Position numbers and translations under genes: made by a program
Notes under the pieces: model-generated
The model's database searches: none
The model's input: only the letters and a program-made list of their open reading frames with translations
Told to the model about the DNA's origin: nothing
Source of the DNA: Neorhizobium petrolearium
GTDB lineage: Bacteria; Pseudomonadota; Alphaproteobacteria; Rhizobiales; Rhizobiaceae
NCBI RefSeq assembly: GCF_017873175.1
Contig: NZ_JAGGJW010000006.1
Coordinates: 1-64,000 of the forward strand
Direction of reading: 5' to 3'
Length of the DNA: 64,000 nt
In this document: in pieces, positions 9,044-19,882 of the stretch
How positions within the stretch are numbered: the first letter of the stretch is position 1
Layout: every line of letters begins with the position of its first letter

Positions 9044-10510
9044 TCACACGGCCTGCTTCAGTATCTCCTTTTCGGTGCACAGTTCATCGATGGAACGCAC
9101 GCTGCGGCGAGCAGCACCAGCCCAGTCGCTGGTCTTCACGGTAGGGCGAGCAAGCCGTTCCTTGGCGGCAGGTACGGCATCGGCATATTGCGGCAGCCAA
9201 CGGGCTTCAGCGACCACCATCTCGTCTACCATCTGCCACACCTCCTCCGGTGTGCAGACCGCGCCGACCAGCGGGTCATGCAGGACAGCGAGTTTCAAAA
9301 GTTCGATATCGCCATTGATGGCCGCATGCACCGACATGCGTTGTACATTGATGGAAGACGTGCATGTTGCCGCGCAGGCTTCCGGCAGGGTGATCCCGGA
9401 GACCATGTTGATGCCGAAGCGATCGACGAAGCCTGGCGACTCGATAATCGCGTCGTCTGGTAAATTGGTGATCACACCGTTGTTCTTGACGTTGAAATGG
9501 CCACGGTAGACCCGGCCGGTCTCCAGCGCCTCGATGATGTGGCTCGCGTGCTCATTGGAGCGTTTGGTCGGATCGATCGGCTTTTCGGCGGATGCGAGGA
9601 AGCTGGGAAACTCCGTTTCGAACCAGTTGCGGGTTTCGGTCGAATGGCGCAGATAGCCGCCGGTCTCTCCGTGAATCCAGTTGGACATGTCGATCCATCT
9701 GACGATGTCCTCGGGGCGCTTGCGATACCAGGGCAGGTATTCGGAAAGATGGCCATTGCTTTCCGTCGAGTAGATGCCGAAGCGCTTCAGCACGTCGATC
9801 CGAAGCTTCTCCTGCTGCGAATAGACGGGGTGCGCTTCGAAGGCGGAAATCAGTTCGTCTTTGCCGATTCTGCGGCCGTCGAGCCGCAGGTCGATAAACC
9901 ATGTCTGGTGGTTGATGCCGGCGCAGACATAGTCGAGTTCCTTCAGCGATTTCGCGCACAGAACTTCGGCGATCTGTTCGGCACCATGCTGAACTCCATG
10001 GCAAAGTCCGATGGTTTCGACCTTGCCATATTCGATAGCGGCCCAGGTATTCATCGCCATCGGATTGGCGTAGTTCAGGAATCTGGCTCCGTTTTCGGCG
10101 ACCTCGCGAATGTCCTTGCAGAAATCCAGGATGACCGGGATATTGCGCTGGCCGTAAAGAATGCCGCCGGCGCAGATTGTATCGCCCACGCACTGGTCGA
10201 CGCCGTATTTCAGGGGAATGCGAATGTCTTCCGCATAGGCTTCCAGGCCGCCCACCCGAACACAACTGATGACATAGCGTGCGCCCTCCAAGGCCCGTCG
10301 CCGGTCCGTCGTTGCAGTGACTTTAGTCGGCAGCCGGTTGGAGACAACGACCTTGTCGAGGATAGCCTTGATCATCTCAAGATTGTGTTCGCTGATGTCG
10401 GTCAGGGCAAATTCTGCGTCCTGAAATTCCGGCACGCAGAGGATGTCCGTGAACAGCTTTTTGGTGAAGCCAACGCTGCCTGCTCCGATGATAGCGATTT
10501 TGAAACTCAT
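9044..10510 (-). CDS. melA: GH4 alpha-galactosidase/alpha-glucosidase-like enzyme
   Basis: This is a 488-residue family 4 glycoside hydrolase, an NAD+- and Mn2+-dependent cytoplasmic enzyme that works by oxidation-elimination. Visible features are the N-terminal nucleotide loop IIGAGSVGFT (about 7-16), the NANP-equivalent YANPMAMN near 148-154, the catalytic/metal pair Cys170-His171 in CHGVQ, and His201 in INHQTW. Length and ending are full. CHGVQ with an acidic C-terminal region fits the MelA/AglA alpha-galactosidase group, though alpha-glucosidase or alpha-glucuronidase specificity cannot be excluded. It is divergent from an AraC regulator and followed by the chimeric gene above. Confidence 0.87.
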   Translation of the reverse strand: MSFKIAIIGAGSVGFTKKLFTDILCVPEFQDAEFALTDISEHNLEMIKAILDKVVVSNRLPTKVTATTDRRRALEGARYVISCVRVGGLEAYAEDIRIPLKYGVDQCVGDTICAGGILYGQRNIPVILDFCKDIREVAENGARFLNYANPMAMNTWAAIEYGKVETIGLCHGVQHGAEQIAEVLCAKSLKELDYVCAGINHQTWFIDLRLDGRRIGKDELISAFEAHPVYSQQEKLRIDVLKRFGIYSTESNGHLSEYLPWYRKRPEDIVRWIDMSNWIHGETGGYLRHSTETRNWFETEFPSFLASAEKPIDPTKRSNEHASHIIEALETGRVYRGHFNVKNNGVITNLPDDAIIESPGFVDRFGINMVSGITLPEACAATCTSSINVQRMSVHAAINGDIELLKLAVLHDPLVGAVCTPEEVWQMVDEMVVAEARWLPQYADAVPAAKERLARPTVKTSDWAGAARRSVRSIDELCTEKEILKQAV

Positions 10511-10724
10511 GAGCCTCCACCTCGATTACATCCCATGCCGGAAAGAGGTCAGATGAAGGAGGACAGGCTGGATGACAGCGCATGTCGTCGAAAAGTGCCG
10601 AATTTACGGGCATCTCTCCTCCAGGCCGTGTCGTGGCCCGTGACCTTTTCCTCTTCCCGACGCAAGATTATGCGGATAAAACAGGTGCCGACCAGAGAAG
10701 GATTATGCTTTCGAGGGTAATTTT

Positions 10725-11603
10725 GTGCTGTCGAATTTGATTGCCAACGGACAGACGATGCGAACGGTGTCGCTGCCGCGCGGGCGCCAACGCCTGCATG
10801 TCATGCCCACCAGCACCGGCTATGAGGTCAGGGAGAATGAAATCTATGACTGGGACGGGCGCAGGCGCGGCCAGACGCCCTTCACCGTACTCCAGCACAC
10901 GATTAGCGGCACGGGCAGGCTGCGCTACCAGAGCAGGAGTTACAGGCTGCAGGATGGCGACACGCTTCTGGTGCTGGTCCCGCACAACCATCGATATTGG
11001 CTGGAGAAAGGCGACCGCTGGGAGTATTTCTGGATCTCGATGAATGGCGAAGAGGCGCTGCGCATCCACAAGATGGTTCTGGCCTTGGCCGGTCCGGTTC
11101 TGCGGCTTCAGCCGGCCACGATCGATCATCTTGCCGATTGCAGTCTTCGATTGATTGAGGGCGCAACTCCGACACCGGGAGCCGCATCCGCTATCGCTTA
11201 CGAAGCGGCGATGGCCCTTTACGACGATGTTTTCGGCTCGCCCGCCTTTGTCGCTGAGCAAAGTTTCATGCAGCCGGTGATCGACTACATCAATGCCAAT
11301 CTGGAAAAGCCTCTTCCGGTGCGTGATTTGGCTGCCATCGTCGGCCTAAGTCGCGCGCATTTTTCTCGCAGCTTTTCCGAAAGCGAGGGAGTGCCGCCGG
11401 CCGAATATGTCGTGCAGCAGCGCCTGCAGCGGGCCGCAAAACTGCTCACCAAGGGAGATTTCCTCCCGGTGAAGGAGGTCTCGATGATGTGCGGCTTTCA
11501 GGATGCCAACTACTTCGCCAAGGTGTTCCGCCGCGTCTATGCCATCACGCCAACCGAATTCAGGACCACCGGCATGTATGCCAGCGTTGGAAAGCTGAGG
11601 TGA
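10725..11603 (+). CDS. AraC-family transcriptional regulator
   Basis: The 292-residue protein has an N-terminal cupin-like sugar-sensing domain (about 15-160) and a C-terminal double helix-turn-helix (about 185-285). The latter contains LAAIVGLSRAHFSRSF and the CGF-x-D-x-NYFAKVFRR motif. The start is GTG 10725, with a CGAGGG site 7 nt upstream. It is divergent from the GH4 gene across about 210 bases and is the natural activator of melA, probably responding to an alpha-galactoside. Confidence 0.9.
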   Translation: MLSNLIANGQTMRTVSLPRGRQRLHVMPTSTGYEVRENEIYDWDGRRRGQTPFTVLQHTISGTGRLRYQSRSYRLQDGDTLLVLVPHNHRYWLEKGDRWEYFWISMNGEEALRIHKMVLALAGPVLRLQPATIDHLADCSLRLIEGATPTPGAASAIAYEAAMALYDDVFGSPAFVAEQSFMQPVIDYINANLEKPLPVRDLAAIVGLSRAHFSRSFSESEGVPPAEYVVQQRLQRAAKLLTKGDFLPVKEVSMMCGFQDANYFAKVFRRVYAITPTEFRTTGMYASVGKLR

Positions 11604-12174
11604 TGGAATTGGGCGACGATCCAGTCGGCACAATCAAACGGATGAGCCAACAGCGGAAAGCCTGCGACGAGGACGAGGACGAGGTTTGGCCCCGGATTAA
11701 CAGGCGTTGTTCGGCCCGCAGTCTGCATGCGGATCCGTGAAGATGCCGCTTCCGCTTCGTGCCACCTGACGGCCCTGTTCGCCGCCGAGGACGAGCTTTC
11801 GGCTTCCCCTCCTTCCGGGGGAATGTTCAAAGCCCCCGGAAAGACCGAGTGGGCTTGCCCCTTCGCGGTGGCAACCGCCGCCGCCAAAGCCAGAGCGCCA
11901 CGGTTGGACGACAGCATGCTGCCGTCGAAAGGTGCGGCGACCGGTTTGCCGTCGACAGATGACAAACCGCTCAGCTGCAGGTTAAGATTGTTTATGGCCC
12001 ACGTGGTCTCCGGGATCATTTCAATGGCTTGCATCACATCAGCCAAGCCAGTGCGAGTTTTTTGAGTTTGGTGGTGGACCAAATAACGTAAGCTTGATGC
12101 CACCTTTCAGTGTCAATGTGACATGAATCAATGGAAGTGATGCGTCGATAACCGATGCGTTTCGGTAGAGGGTC
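11604..12174. other. Intergenic region with an IS remnant
   Basis: There is no complete gene in these 570 bases. The minus strand at 11882-11992 carries a transposase stump, described separately. Immediately upstream of gmd (about 12060-12174) the DNA is AT-richer and probably holds the gmd promoter, but I find no convincing nod box or consensus -35/-10 pair. Confidence 0.5.
11882..11992 (-). mobile_element. IS1380-family transposase N-terminal remnant
   Basis: About 37 codons on the minus strand read LSGLSSVDGKP-V-A-A-P-FDGSMLSSNRGALALA. This has the arrangement of the N-terminus of IS1380-family transposases (GK-x-x-x-x-x-FDGG-x-x-SSDGG-x-x-LLR). The usual FDGG and SSDGG are degraded to FDGS and SSNRG, and no transposase text follows. 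No terminal inverted repeats were found. It is a decayed fragment next to gmd. Confidence 0.55.
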
Positions 12175-13273
<1,099 letters not shown>

Positions 13274-13281
<8 letters not shown>

Positions 13282-14245
13282 GGCGATCTATGGCCTTGCC
13301 GGTAAGAAAGTCTATGTTGCGGGACATCGCGGCATGGTCGGATCGGCGATTGTCCGCCGTTTGGCCTCTGAAGGCTGCACGATCCTGACGGCCACGCGCG
13401 CTGAGGTCGACCTGACGAGGCAGGAGGAGGTGGAGGTCTGGATGGAGAAGAACCGCCCGGATGCGATCTTCCTCGCCGCCGCAAAGGTCGGCGGCATCCT
13501 TGCCAACGATACCTATCCGGCCGATTTCCTCTACGACAACCTCATCCTCGAAGCGAACGTCATCCACGCGGCCCACCGGGTCGCGGTGGAGAAGCTGATG
13601 TTCCTCGGTTCATCCTGCATCTACCCGAAATTCGCCGACCAGCCGATTGTCGAGGAGGCATTGTTGACGGGCCCGCTGGAGCCCACCAATGAGTGGTATG
13701 CGATTGCCAAGATCGCCGGCATCAAGCTGTGCCAGGCCTATCGCAGGCAGCATGGTCGCGATTTCATCTCGGCCATGCCGACGAACCTTTATGGTCCCGG
13801 CGATAATTTCGATCTGAAATCGAGCCACGTCATGCCGGCACTCATCCGCAAGGTCCACGAAGCGAAGGTTAACGGGTTTCCTGAGATTACCCTTTGGGGC
13901 ACCGGCACGCCGCGCCGTGAATTCCTGCATGTGGACGATTGCGCAGACGCCTGCGTCTATCTGATGAAGACCTATTCGGGCGACACGCACGTCAATGTGG
14001 GGTCTGGAGAGGACATCACCATCCTCGAACTGGCCGAACTCGTCTGCGAGATCGTCGGTTTCGAGGGGAAAATTGTCCACGATCGTTCCAAACCGGACGG
14101 TACGCCGCGCAAGCTGATGAGCGCCGAAAAGCTGCAGCGCCTGGGTTGGAAGCCGAGGATTGGGCTCAAGGACGGGGTTGCGGATGCCTACGGTGCGTTC
14201 CTGAAAGGCGCGTATCTGGTGCGTAAGCATGGAGATGCAGCGTAA
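13274..14245 (+). CDS. fcl: GDP-L-fucose synthase
   Basis: This is a 323-residue bifunctional epimerase/reductase that turns GDP-4-keto-6-deoxy-mannose into GDP-L-fucose. The NADPH loop GHRGMVGSA is at about 17-25, the SSCIYPK motif near 113 and the catalytic Tyr-x3-Lys in [11 protein letters not shown]. The [12 protein letters not shown] and [11 protein letters not shown] motifs are standard for WcaG/Fcl. ATG 13274 overlaps the end of gmd; a TTG two codons upstream is less likely. The homologue in Nod-factor clusters is called nolK. Confidence 0.95.
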
Positions 14246-14541
14246 TGGCTGTGAGGCTGCAAACAGAAACCGCATCCAATTCGCCCGACAGCCCAGTTTA
14301 GGGTCGCCAAGCGAGCAGGTAAATTCAAAGGGCGTTGGCGCGTGATGAGGGACGCTTTTCTTGTATATCCTTTCGACTGAGCCGTCGGGTCCAGCAGGCG
14401 AGTTGCCGCGGCTCCGAACTCTGGCCGCGGTCCGGCGATAGTCGCTTGCTTCGTCATTGCGGCATTCATGCCAACCCTGGTGCTTGCGCGTCGGGACCTG
14501 GCGCTTTTCGGTAGCCCGCCTGAGGCGAAGAACCGCGAGGC

Positions 14542-14868
14542 CTAATTCCTCGCCTTGCGCCAACCTGCTGCGCGGGCTTCGTCCTCTGAGCAGAACCAGC
14601 GCTCGCCGTATCGCGGGCTGATCTTCGTCGCAGCGTAGTCCTCTTGGCCGGGGACGTGAAAGATGCGTTCCCGGCTATTGATGCTGATATTGCCCTTGAT
14701 GTCGCATCCGCGTGCCGATGCGGCGACCGATCCTATAAGATCACCCGCGCCGTAGTATCCGACTGCGCCAATCATGAGAACACCGGCCAAAAGGCCAGGG
14801 ACGGCCTTGGCAATCGAAAGGATGCGATTTTGCTTTTTCGGTTTCAAATGCTGGCGAGGGCTACGCAT
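14542..14868 (-). CDS. Small membrane-anchored protein with C-terminal sunset-like domain
   Basis: The 108-residue protein has a basic N-terminus and one hydrophobic segment at about 22-45. The C-terminal module has Cys55 in CDIKGNIS, an H-x-PG-x-x-x-Y-x-x-T-K motif and a closing WFCSEDEARAAGWR stretch. That module recurs in rhizobial proteins labelled ExoI-like or sunset-domain, often beside nuclease domains; here it stands alone. ATG 14868 follows a CTGGAGG site 6 nt upstream, which excludes longer frames. Function is unknown; the segment suggests inner-membrane anchoring with the small domain in the periplasm. Confidence 0.7.
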   Translation of the reverse strand: MRSPRQHLKPKKQNRILSIAKAVPGLLAGVLMIGAVGYYGAGDLIGSVAASARGCDIKGNISINSRERIFHVPGQEDYAATKISPRYGERWFCSEDEARAAGWRKARN

Positions 14869-15124
14869 GAACATCCTCCAGTTCATGCATGGAAAGCGCA
14901 TAGGGATTGATGGGCGGTTTCGCAGATCATTAAAAGACGCTGGGAATGCTGAATTGCGGCGACGATCGCGGCAATTCCGAGACTCGTTCACGACCTGTGA
15001 CACCTTGCGTCCGGGAGGTGCGGTTAACTGCGGCCGGTATCTGATGGGAGGGCATACCCAACCGATGCGACAGGCGGTCCAGTGTAAGATCCGGATATCG
15101 GCAACGTTTTCACGTGCATTGCGG

Positions 15125-15324
15125 TATCGAGCATAGGTCATGCCCCGACGGTCTTCCCCAGCCGCAGGAAACCGGACAGGGGTCTCCAGCGAGGCCGCAC
15201 GGCCCCGTTGCTCGCGCCAGCTCAGGAAACCCATCGCTGCCCTGGCATAGGCGTGACGGGTGTTCGGGTTGCGGGTTTGCGCGGTGAAGAATTCCAGGAG
15301 GCGGCTTCTGGCGCATGCTCTCAA
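15125..15324 (-). pseudogene. Tyrosine recombinase N-terminal fragment
   Basis: About 65 codons on the minus strand read like the SAM-like core-binding domain of a phage-type integrase: R-x-x-L-EFFTAQTRNPNTRHAYARAA followed by a FLSWREQ stretch. The catalytic domain (R...HxxR...Y) is missing and the frame runs into unrelated text. It is a stump left by deletion or recombination, adjacent to the mobC/relaxase genes and consistent with an old mobile island. Confidence 0.7.
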
Positions 15325-15643
15325 ATCAAATCTGAAATGTGACTATTTCAGTATCATCCTCAAGTCGCGTCTTACGTCTCGCCTTCCCGGATGCTTATCG
15401 GAGGAAACGAAAATATGAAATAAACTATTGTAAATAATCTTTTTTTTGTAATTTTAGATCGTCGCCCGTGGGATCTGTGTTGGGATTGCGGAAAAGACAT
15501 ATAATAAAATAAGTGACTTTCTCTGGATGAGTAAGTGAAATTGCGGTAAGGTTCGTCGCCTTGGAGATCATGTTGAACCGTCCGTTTTAAAACCACCATC
15601 GTGGAAACGACGGGCGATCAGCTTGCGGGTGAGGACTGCAGAC
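15325..15643. other. AT-rich intergenic region, possible oriT
   Basis: These 319 bases upstream of mobC are clearly AT-richer than their surroundings and contain short repeats of the type TAAGTGA (near 15507 and 15531). In mobilisable elements the transfer origin usually lies just upstream of the mobC-relaxase pair, so this is the likely oriT location. I could not recognise a specific nick-site consensus. Confidence 0.35.
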
Positions 15644-16012
15644 ATGGGGCAGCGACGCGAAAGAACGATTTACCTCCGGGTCACGACGGAGGAACATGCG
15701 GCTATTGCGCAGGCAGCCGCGCAAGCGAAACTGACTGTCGTCGACTTCACCCGATCGGTGGCTCTCAGCGGCGCCGGGGCCCAACCGTACTACACCGACG
15801 AAGATCGTCTGTTGCTCCTGTGTTTGCGAGAAGAGCTGCGGGCGGAAGGCTGCAATCTCACGCGGGTTTTGATTGCTCTCAACCGTGATGGGCGTTTCGC
15901 GGAGGCACCGTTCAAGGCCGATTTGTTGAAAATGCAACGCGTGATCGCGGCTCTGTGTGTGGAGCTGTCCGTTCGAGCGAAGAAGATTACCCCGCAATCA
16001 AGGAGGGATTGA
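15644..16012 (+). CDS. mobC: MobC-like plasmid mobilisation protein
   Basis: The 122-residue protein has a ribbon-helix-helix start (RRERTIYLRVTTEEHAAI) followed by a helical region. This is the layout of MobC/relaxosome accessory proteins that open oriT and help the relaxase. ATG 15644 follows a GTGAGGA site; an upstream in-frame GTG at 15623 lies before that site. Its stop is one base from the relaxase start, a typical mobC-mobA arrangement. Function is inferred mainly from context and fold. Confidence 0.65.
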   Translation: MGQRRERTIYLRVTTEEHAAIAQAAAQAKLTVVDFTRSVALSGAGAQPYYTDEDRLLLLCLREELRAEGCNLTRVLIALNRDGRFAEAPFKADLLKMQRVIAALCVELSVRAKKITPQSRRD

Positions 16013-16013
16013 A

Positions 16014-18197
16014 ATGCCGGCTATCGATCAAAGCTTTCTCAATGAGTGGGTCAGCAGGCGTGAGGCGCTTAAAATTGAGCTTGCGGCCAATCAGGAAAGA
16101 CGTTCGGAACTTGAGGAATGGTGGCGGCGTGCTCGCGGAGAAGTGCCGCCAGACTCGATGAGCATTTTTACCAAGAAAGGACAGCGCTTGAGCGCAAGGC
16201 GCACTGGGGGCAGGGCTGAACGCGGCATGCCTCAACGCTTTATCGGGCTCGCGCTCGGGGCCCAGCCCGCAGTCGTAAAGGTTTTGGGCTTTGGGGGCGG
16301 TGCCGGTGTCAAAAGGAAAATCAGCTATATTTCACGCGACGGTGAGGTGAAAATCGAAAACGAGCGGGGAGAAACGCGCAGCGGCAAAGATGCCGCCGAT
16401 ACGACGTCGCGAGAATGGCGACCGCTTTTAAGCGACCGGAAGGCGAGCCAGGATATCGGTTTATTTGAAATTGAGGTGGCGTGGCGGCCTGCGGCGGCGC
16501 GACCTGAGGATCTTGGCTTGGTTGTCGCCAGACAGGCATTCGCAGACAGGTCCTTCGCACTGGCTGCGACGCAGACCTCTGGGGCAACGCGAATTGAGGG
16601 ACTGGTCGTGCTATTGTCTCCGACGGAAGGCCGCCTTGCGACCGACCGTCACGCGAGCAAGGTGATAAAGGCGAGGTTGATGGAAGCGTTCGCGAGGGAG
16701 GCGGAGGCACTAGAATTCCGGTTCACCGGACGTGGGCATGGCATGCAGTACGGGAGGTCGCAGCTTCAAGCCCTGGTGGAGACGCATCGTGATCTGGTTC
16801 ATGACGAGCGGGGCAAGCCGATCGACGACATGAAAGCCGCAAGTGAGCTTGTCGAGCAAAGGTGGCAGGCAAAGCTTGGAAGCATTCGGCCCCGTGACAC
16901 CATGCATCTCGTCGTCTCCGCTCACCATGGGACGGATCCAGCCCGGTTTGAAGACGCAGTCCGCGCGTTTTTGGCGCAGGATTTCGAAGGCCATCGCTAT
17001 GTCTTTACTGTTCATGATCCGGTTCACGACCCGAAACCTCAGCTGGAGGGAGGAAGACGGCCGCATATTCATGTGCATGCCGTTGTGGCAACCCTGTCAG
17101 ACTATGGCGACAGGTTGACGGTTTGGATTTCCGATTTCAGGCGGTGGCGCTTGACTTTGGCAGAGAAGGCCCGTGCACGCGGCCTCAATCTGGAAATGAC
17201 CGACCGCCGCGACATGCTCACCGCACCGGCATATTCGAACAAACATGTACGACCGATCAACTACCTCGGACGCACGCAGTATGAGGGCACAAGCGTCAAC
17301 GGCCAGCGCCGTTATAGCGCGAAACGCTGGGAGCTACCTTATTTACCTGCAAGTGAGCGTAGCCGTGCGTATAGTTCGATTGCGCAGCGGAACTGGCAGT
17401 TGTTGTCGACGGCAGGCTACACGGCACAAATCCAGCAGTTTGCAGGTTTGAAGCTCGCGCGCTTTCAGGATCTCGATCGACAATCGTTGGGCCATTCATC
17501 GCAGGCTGCGACACGTGGCGCAGTCGTGCCAGAGCAAATGGCAAGGTCGCGGGCCCGTGTCGAGCATGGCAACGATTGGCAGTCTCGAAGCGCAGATAGC
17601 AGGCCGATGAAGGAAGACGAAGGCGGGCGTTTTCGTGTGAAACACGACATGCGTGATTTGCCAGGTGCCGGATCCGAGGACATTGAACCGCGGCAAGAAA
17701 GGAACGCAAGCGCGATCGCAGGAGATCAGAGCCGCTCGCGAAATCCTCTCGCCAGAGAGCTGTGGGGGCCGTCAAAAGAGGCCGATCGAGCCGAGCCGTT
17801 CGGCAATCGGGTGAACGACGTCGGACATGTCGCCTTCGCGGCTATAAGGCGCTTCAGAGAGGTCGTCTTTCGCTCCAAAGCCGATGCCCAAGAAATCAAC
17901 GTCCTTCGGCAAGACATCAAACGAGATCTTCAAAGCAAGATTATGAAGGCAGCGGAGATTCCCGGGGCCGAGGCGGGTTTTGGCTTGCACGCGGTAGCAA
18001 GCCCCGCTCATCGAGAGGCTGCACCTGCGGTCGCGAAAGACCACAGCATCGTGACGCCGGAGCGTGGAACGGCTGAGACCTCGGGAGTGAACAGGGATCG
18101 GGAAGAAAGGATTGCAGAAGCTTCCAAGTTTCAGATCTCTTCGCCTGTCCATGAACGACGCGCTCGCGATTTCGATCGTGATGAGTATGAAAGGTGA
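16014..18197 (+). CDS. Relaxase / mobilisation nuclease
   Basis: This is a 727-residue protein behind a strong AAGGAGGGA site. Residues 98-125 carry a KISYISRDG stretch that recurs in rhizobial relaxases. Residues 297-307 hold a strand-forming MHLVVSAHHGT motif. HIHVH at 351-355 is the three-histidine metal site of conjugative relaxases, here in RPHIHVHAVV. The last 250 residues are charged and low in complexity, as expected for a relaxosome or T4SS-interacting tail. It would nick oriT and lead the DNA strand in transfer. No type IV secretion genes are in the window, so the element is mobilisable rather than self-transmissible, or incomplete. A separate helicase or primase domain was not seen. 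Confidence 0.82.
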   Translation: MPAIDQSFLNEWVSRREALKIELAANQERRSELEEWWRRARGEVPPDSMSIFTKKGQRLSARRTGGRAERGMPQRFIGLALGAQPAVVKVLGFGGGAGVKRKISYISRDGEVKIENERGETRSGKDAADTTSREWRPLLSDRKASQDIGLFEIEVAWRPAAARPEDLGLVVARQAFADRSFALAATQTSGATRIEGLVVLLSPTEGRLATDRHASKVIKARLMEAFAREAEALEFRFTGRGHGMQYGRSQLQALVETHRDLVHDERGKPIDDMKAASELVEQRWQAKLGSIRPRDTMHLVVSAHHGTDPARFEDAVRAFLAQDFEGHRYVFTVHDPVHDPKPQLEGGRRPHIHVHAVVATLSDYGDRLTVWISDFRRWRLTLAEKARARGLNLEMTDRRDMLTAPAYSNKHVRPINYLGRTQYEGTSVNGQRRYSAKRWELPYLPASERSRAYSSIAQRNWQLLSTAGYTAQIQQFAGLKLARFQDLDRQSLGHSSQAATRGAVVPEQMARSRARVEHGNDWQSRSADSRPMKEDEGGRFRVKHDMRDLPGAGSEDIEPRQERNASAIAGDQSRSRNPLARELWGPSKEADRAEPFGNRVNDVGHVAFAAIRRFREVVFRSKADAQEINVLRQDIKRDLQSKIMKAAEIPGAEAGFGLHAVASPAHREAAPAVAKDHSIVTPERGTAETSGVNRDREERIAEASKFQISSPVHERRARDFDRDEYER

Positions 18198-18392
18198 ATG
18201 TCCATTTTCTGCACGTTCACTTGAGCCGGAACGACCGTCAATCTGCTCGGCTGCATGAAGCTCCGGAGGCGGTCGATATATTTCCAATATCGCCTGGAAA
18301 TACCAGTTCATTCCGAACAGCCGTGTTAGTCTACCAGAACGTGTAGGGGCAGGAGCCGGTTGACGGCAAAAATCGAATGGCAGCAATGATTG

Positions 18393-19097
18393 ATGAAAGC
18401 AGTTCATGGAGATCGCATATCGCCTGACAAATCGACGGAGGCCTATACCCGGCTCAAATCGGCGGTAACGAGCTACAGGTCTTTTCCTGGCACGTTCTTC
18501 AACATTCGGACGCTTGCCGAGCGCATGAAATTGAGCCCGACACCGATCCGCGAAGCGCTTATCCGGCTCGTTCATGAGGAGGTGATTGGTTTCGTTCCAG
18601 GCCGTGGCTACTATGTCAAACCGCTCGACATCGATGATCTGCGCGCCGATTACGAACTGACTTTCCTCATGCTGCGTTTCGCGATCGAAAAGAGCGCCAA
18701 TCGGTTCGATCTTGACGATTTGCCGCCCGTTCCCACGCCCATTGACCTTCCGGGAGAAGTCGACTTGGCCGCCAACGCGTGCACCGTCTATATCGAGACC
18801 TTTTATGAACAAGTGGCTCTCTTGGCTGGCAACTTGCGTCTGGTGCGAGCCGTGCGGCAATTCAATGACCGCATAAGGCCCGTTCGGCTCTTTGCATTGC
18901 GGTCGATGCCGAGCCCAGGTGAAATACCAGCAGATCTGAGCCGCCTTGCTGCGGCCTTGGCAAGCGGCGAGCAAAAACGGGCGCTGGGGATGCTTGAAGA
19001 GCGATGCCAGGAGATGATTGCCGCTCTTCCGGATTTGGTGAAATCGCTCCACCTGCGCGCGCAGCACGTCCGGATGCCACTTGAGGACCTCGTCTAG
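18393..19097 (+). CDS. GntR-family transcriptional regulator
   Basis: The 234-residue protein has a winged helix at about 15-70 (LAERMKLSPTPIREALIRL) and a helical C-terminal ligand domain that is somewhat divergent from standard FCD. ATG 18393 is chosen over in-frame TTG 18390; the ribosome site is poor. It ends 8 nt before the convergent SDR gene. It may control the aminotransferase-TPP-SDR operon that faces it, although that operon also has a GntR gene at its other end. Confidence 0.8.
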   Translation: MKAVHGDRISPDKSTEAYTRLKSAVTSYRSFPGTFFNIRTLAERMKLSPTPIREALIRLVHEEVIGFVPGRGYYVKPLDIDDLRADYELTFLMLRFAIEKSANRFDLDDLPPVPTPIDLPGEVDLAANACTVYIETFYEQVALLAGNLRLVRAVRQFNDRIRPVRLFALRSMPSPGEIPADLSRLAAALASGEQKRALGMLEERCQEMIAALPDLVKSLHLRAQHVRMPLEDLV

Positions 19098-19105
19098 TCG
19101 CCCGG

Positions 19106-19882
19106 CTATACAGGCACGAATTCTCCGCCATTGACGTCGATTACGGCGCCGTTGATAAAACTGGCGGCATCCGAGGCAAGGAAGTCGACAACGGCTGCGA
19201 CTTCCTCCGGCCGACCCAGTCGGCCAGAGGGGATGCGCGTTCGCGCGGCGCAATTCTCCGGGCTATCTGCCGGACCTGTCATCTCCGTAAGGATGCGGCC
19301 AGGTGCAACGGTGTTTACGGTAATTCCCGCCGCGCCATATTCGGCCACCAGCGAGCGCGAGAGGCCGGCGAGTGCGGATTTCGACACCACATAGCCGGTT
19401 CCGGCAATGCGCGGCAAGGTGCGCCCCGCGACCGAGCCGATGAAGACAATTCGGCCAAAGCCGGTTGCCGACATCGCCGGTGCTGCGAGTTGGCAACAGA
19501 CCATCGCGCCCGTCAGATTGACACGAAGCGTGTCGTTCCATTCCTCCAGTGCGATACGGCTGAACTCGGTCCGTCTGCCATTTGGCTTGGGCGACCAGCC
19601 GGCATTGCAGACGAGCACTTTCGGTTCCTCCCAAAGCGAAGTTACCTTGGCAAAGAACAGTCTCAGCGCATCAGGATCTCGAATGTCGACGGTGGCCGCG
19701 TGAACCCGATGGTTTCCGAAGTCCTGTGCAAGCGCACTGCCGGCTTGGCAGACCTTTTCGCGGCTCTGACTGAAGATGGCGACACGGTGTCCGCTTTCCA
19801 AAAGCTTTTGCGCGCAAGCAAAGCCGATCCCGCTGGTTCCACCCGTGACGATCGCCACGCGCCAGTGATCGCCTTGCGTCAT
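19106..19882 (-). CDS. SDR-family oxidoreductase
   Basis: This is a 258-residue classical short-chain dehydrogenase/reductase. It has the TGGTSGIG cofactor loop (13-20), NAG at 93-95, and the catalytic Ser150, Tyr164 and Lys168 (Y-V-V-S-K). It resembles FabG-type 3-oxoacyl reductases, but the operon suggests a small ketone or hydroxyketone substrate. It is the last gene of a three-gene operon; its ATG overlaps the stop of the TPP enzyme (ATGA). In that order it would reduce the carbonyl product of the TPP step. The substrate is unknown. Confidence 0.85.
   Translation of the reverse strand: MTQGDHWRVAIVTGGTSGIGFACAQKLLESGHRVAIFSQSREKVCQAGSALAQDFGNHRVHAATVDIRDPDALRLFFAKVTSLWEEPKVLVCNAGWSPKPNGRRTEFSRIALEEWNDTLRVNLTGAMVCCQLAAPAMSATGFGRIVFIGSVAGRTLPRIAGTGYVVSKSALAGLSRSLVAEYGAAGITVNTVAPGRILTEMTGPADSPENCAARTRIPSGRLGRPEEVAAVVDFLASDAASFINGAVIDVNGGEFVPV

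Noticed and set aside
9497..10720. 407-codon plus-strand frame
   Set aside because: It is exactly antisense to the GH4 gene, which has full motifs and length.
11537..12103. 188-codon minus-strand frame as an intact gene
   Set aside because: Only about 37 codons resemble an IS1380 transposase; the rest matches nothing and overlaps the AraC gene end.
12060..12174. Nod box upstream of gmd
   Set aside because: Checked because gmd-fcl can be noeL-nolK. No recognisable 47-bp nod-box pattern is present.
17772..19253. 493-codon open frame on the minus strand
   Set aside because: It lies antisense to the relaxase end, the GntR gene and the start of the intergenic region. It has no domain, no ribosome site and the pattern expected from the high-GC third position of the real genes.
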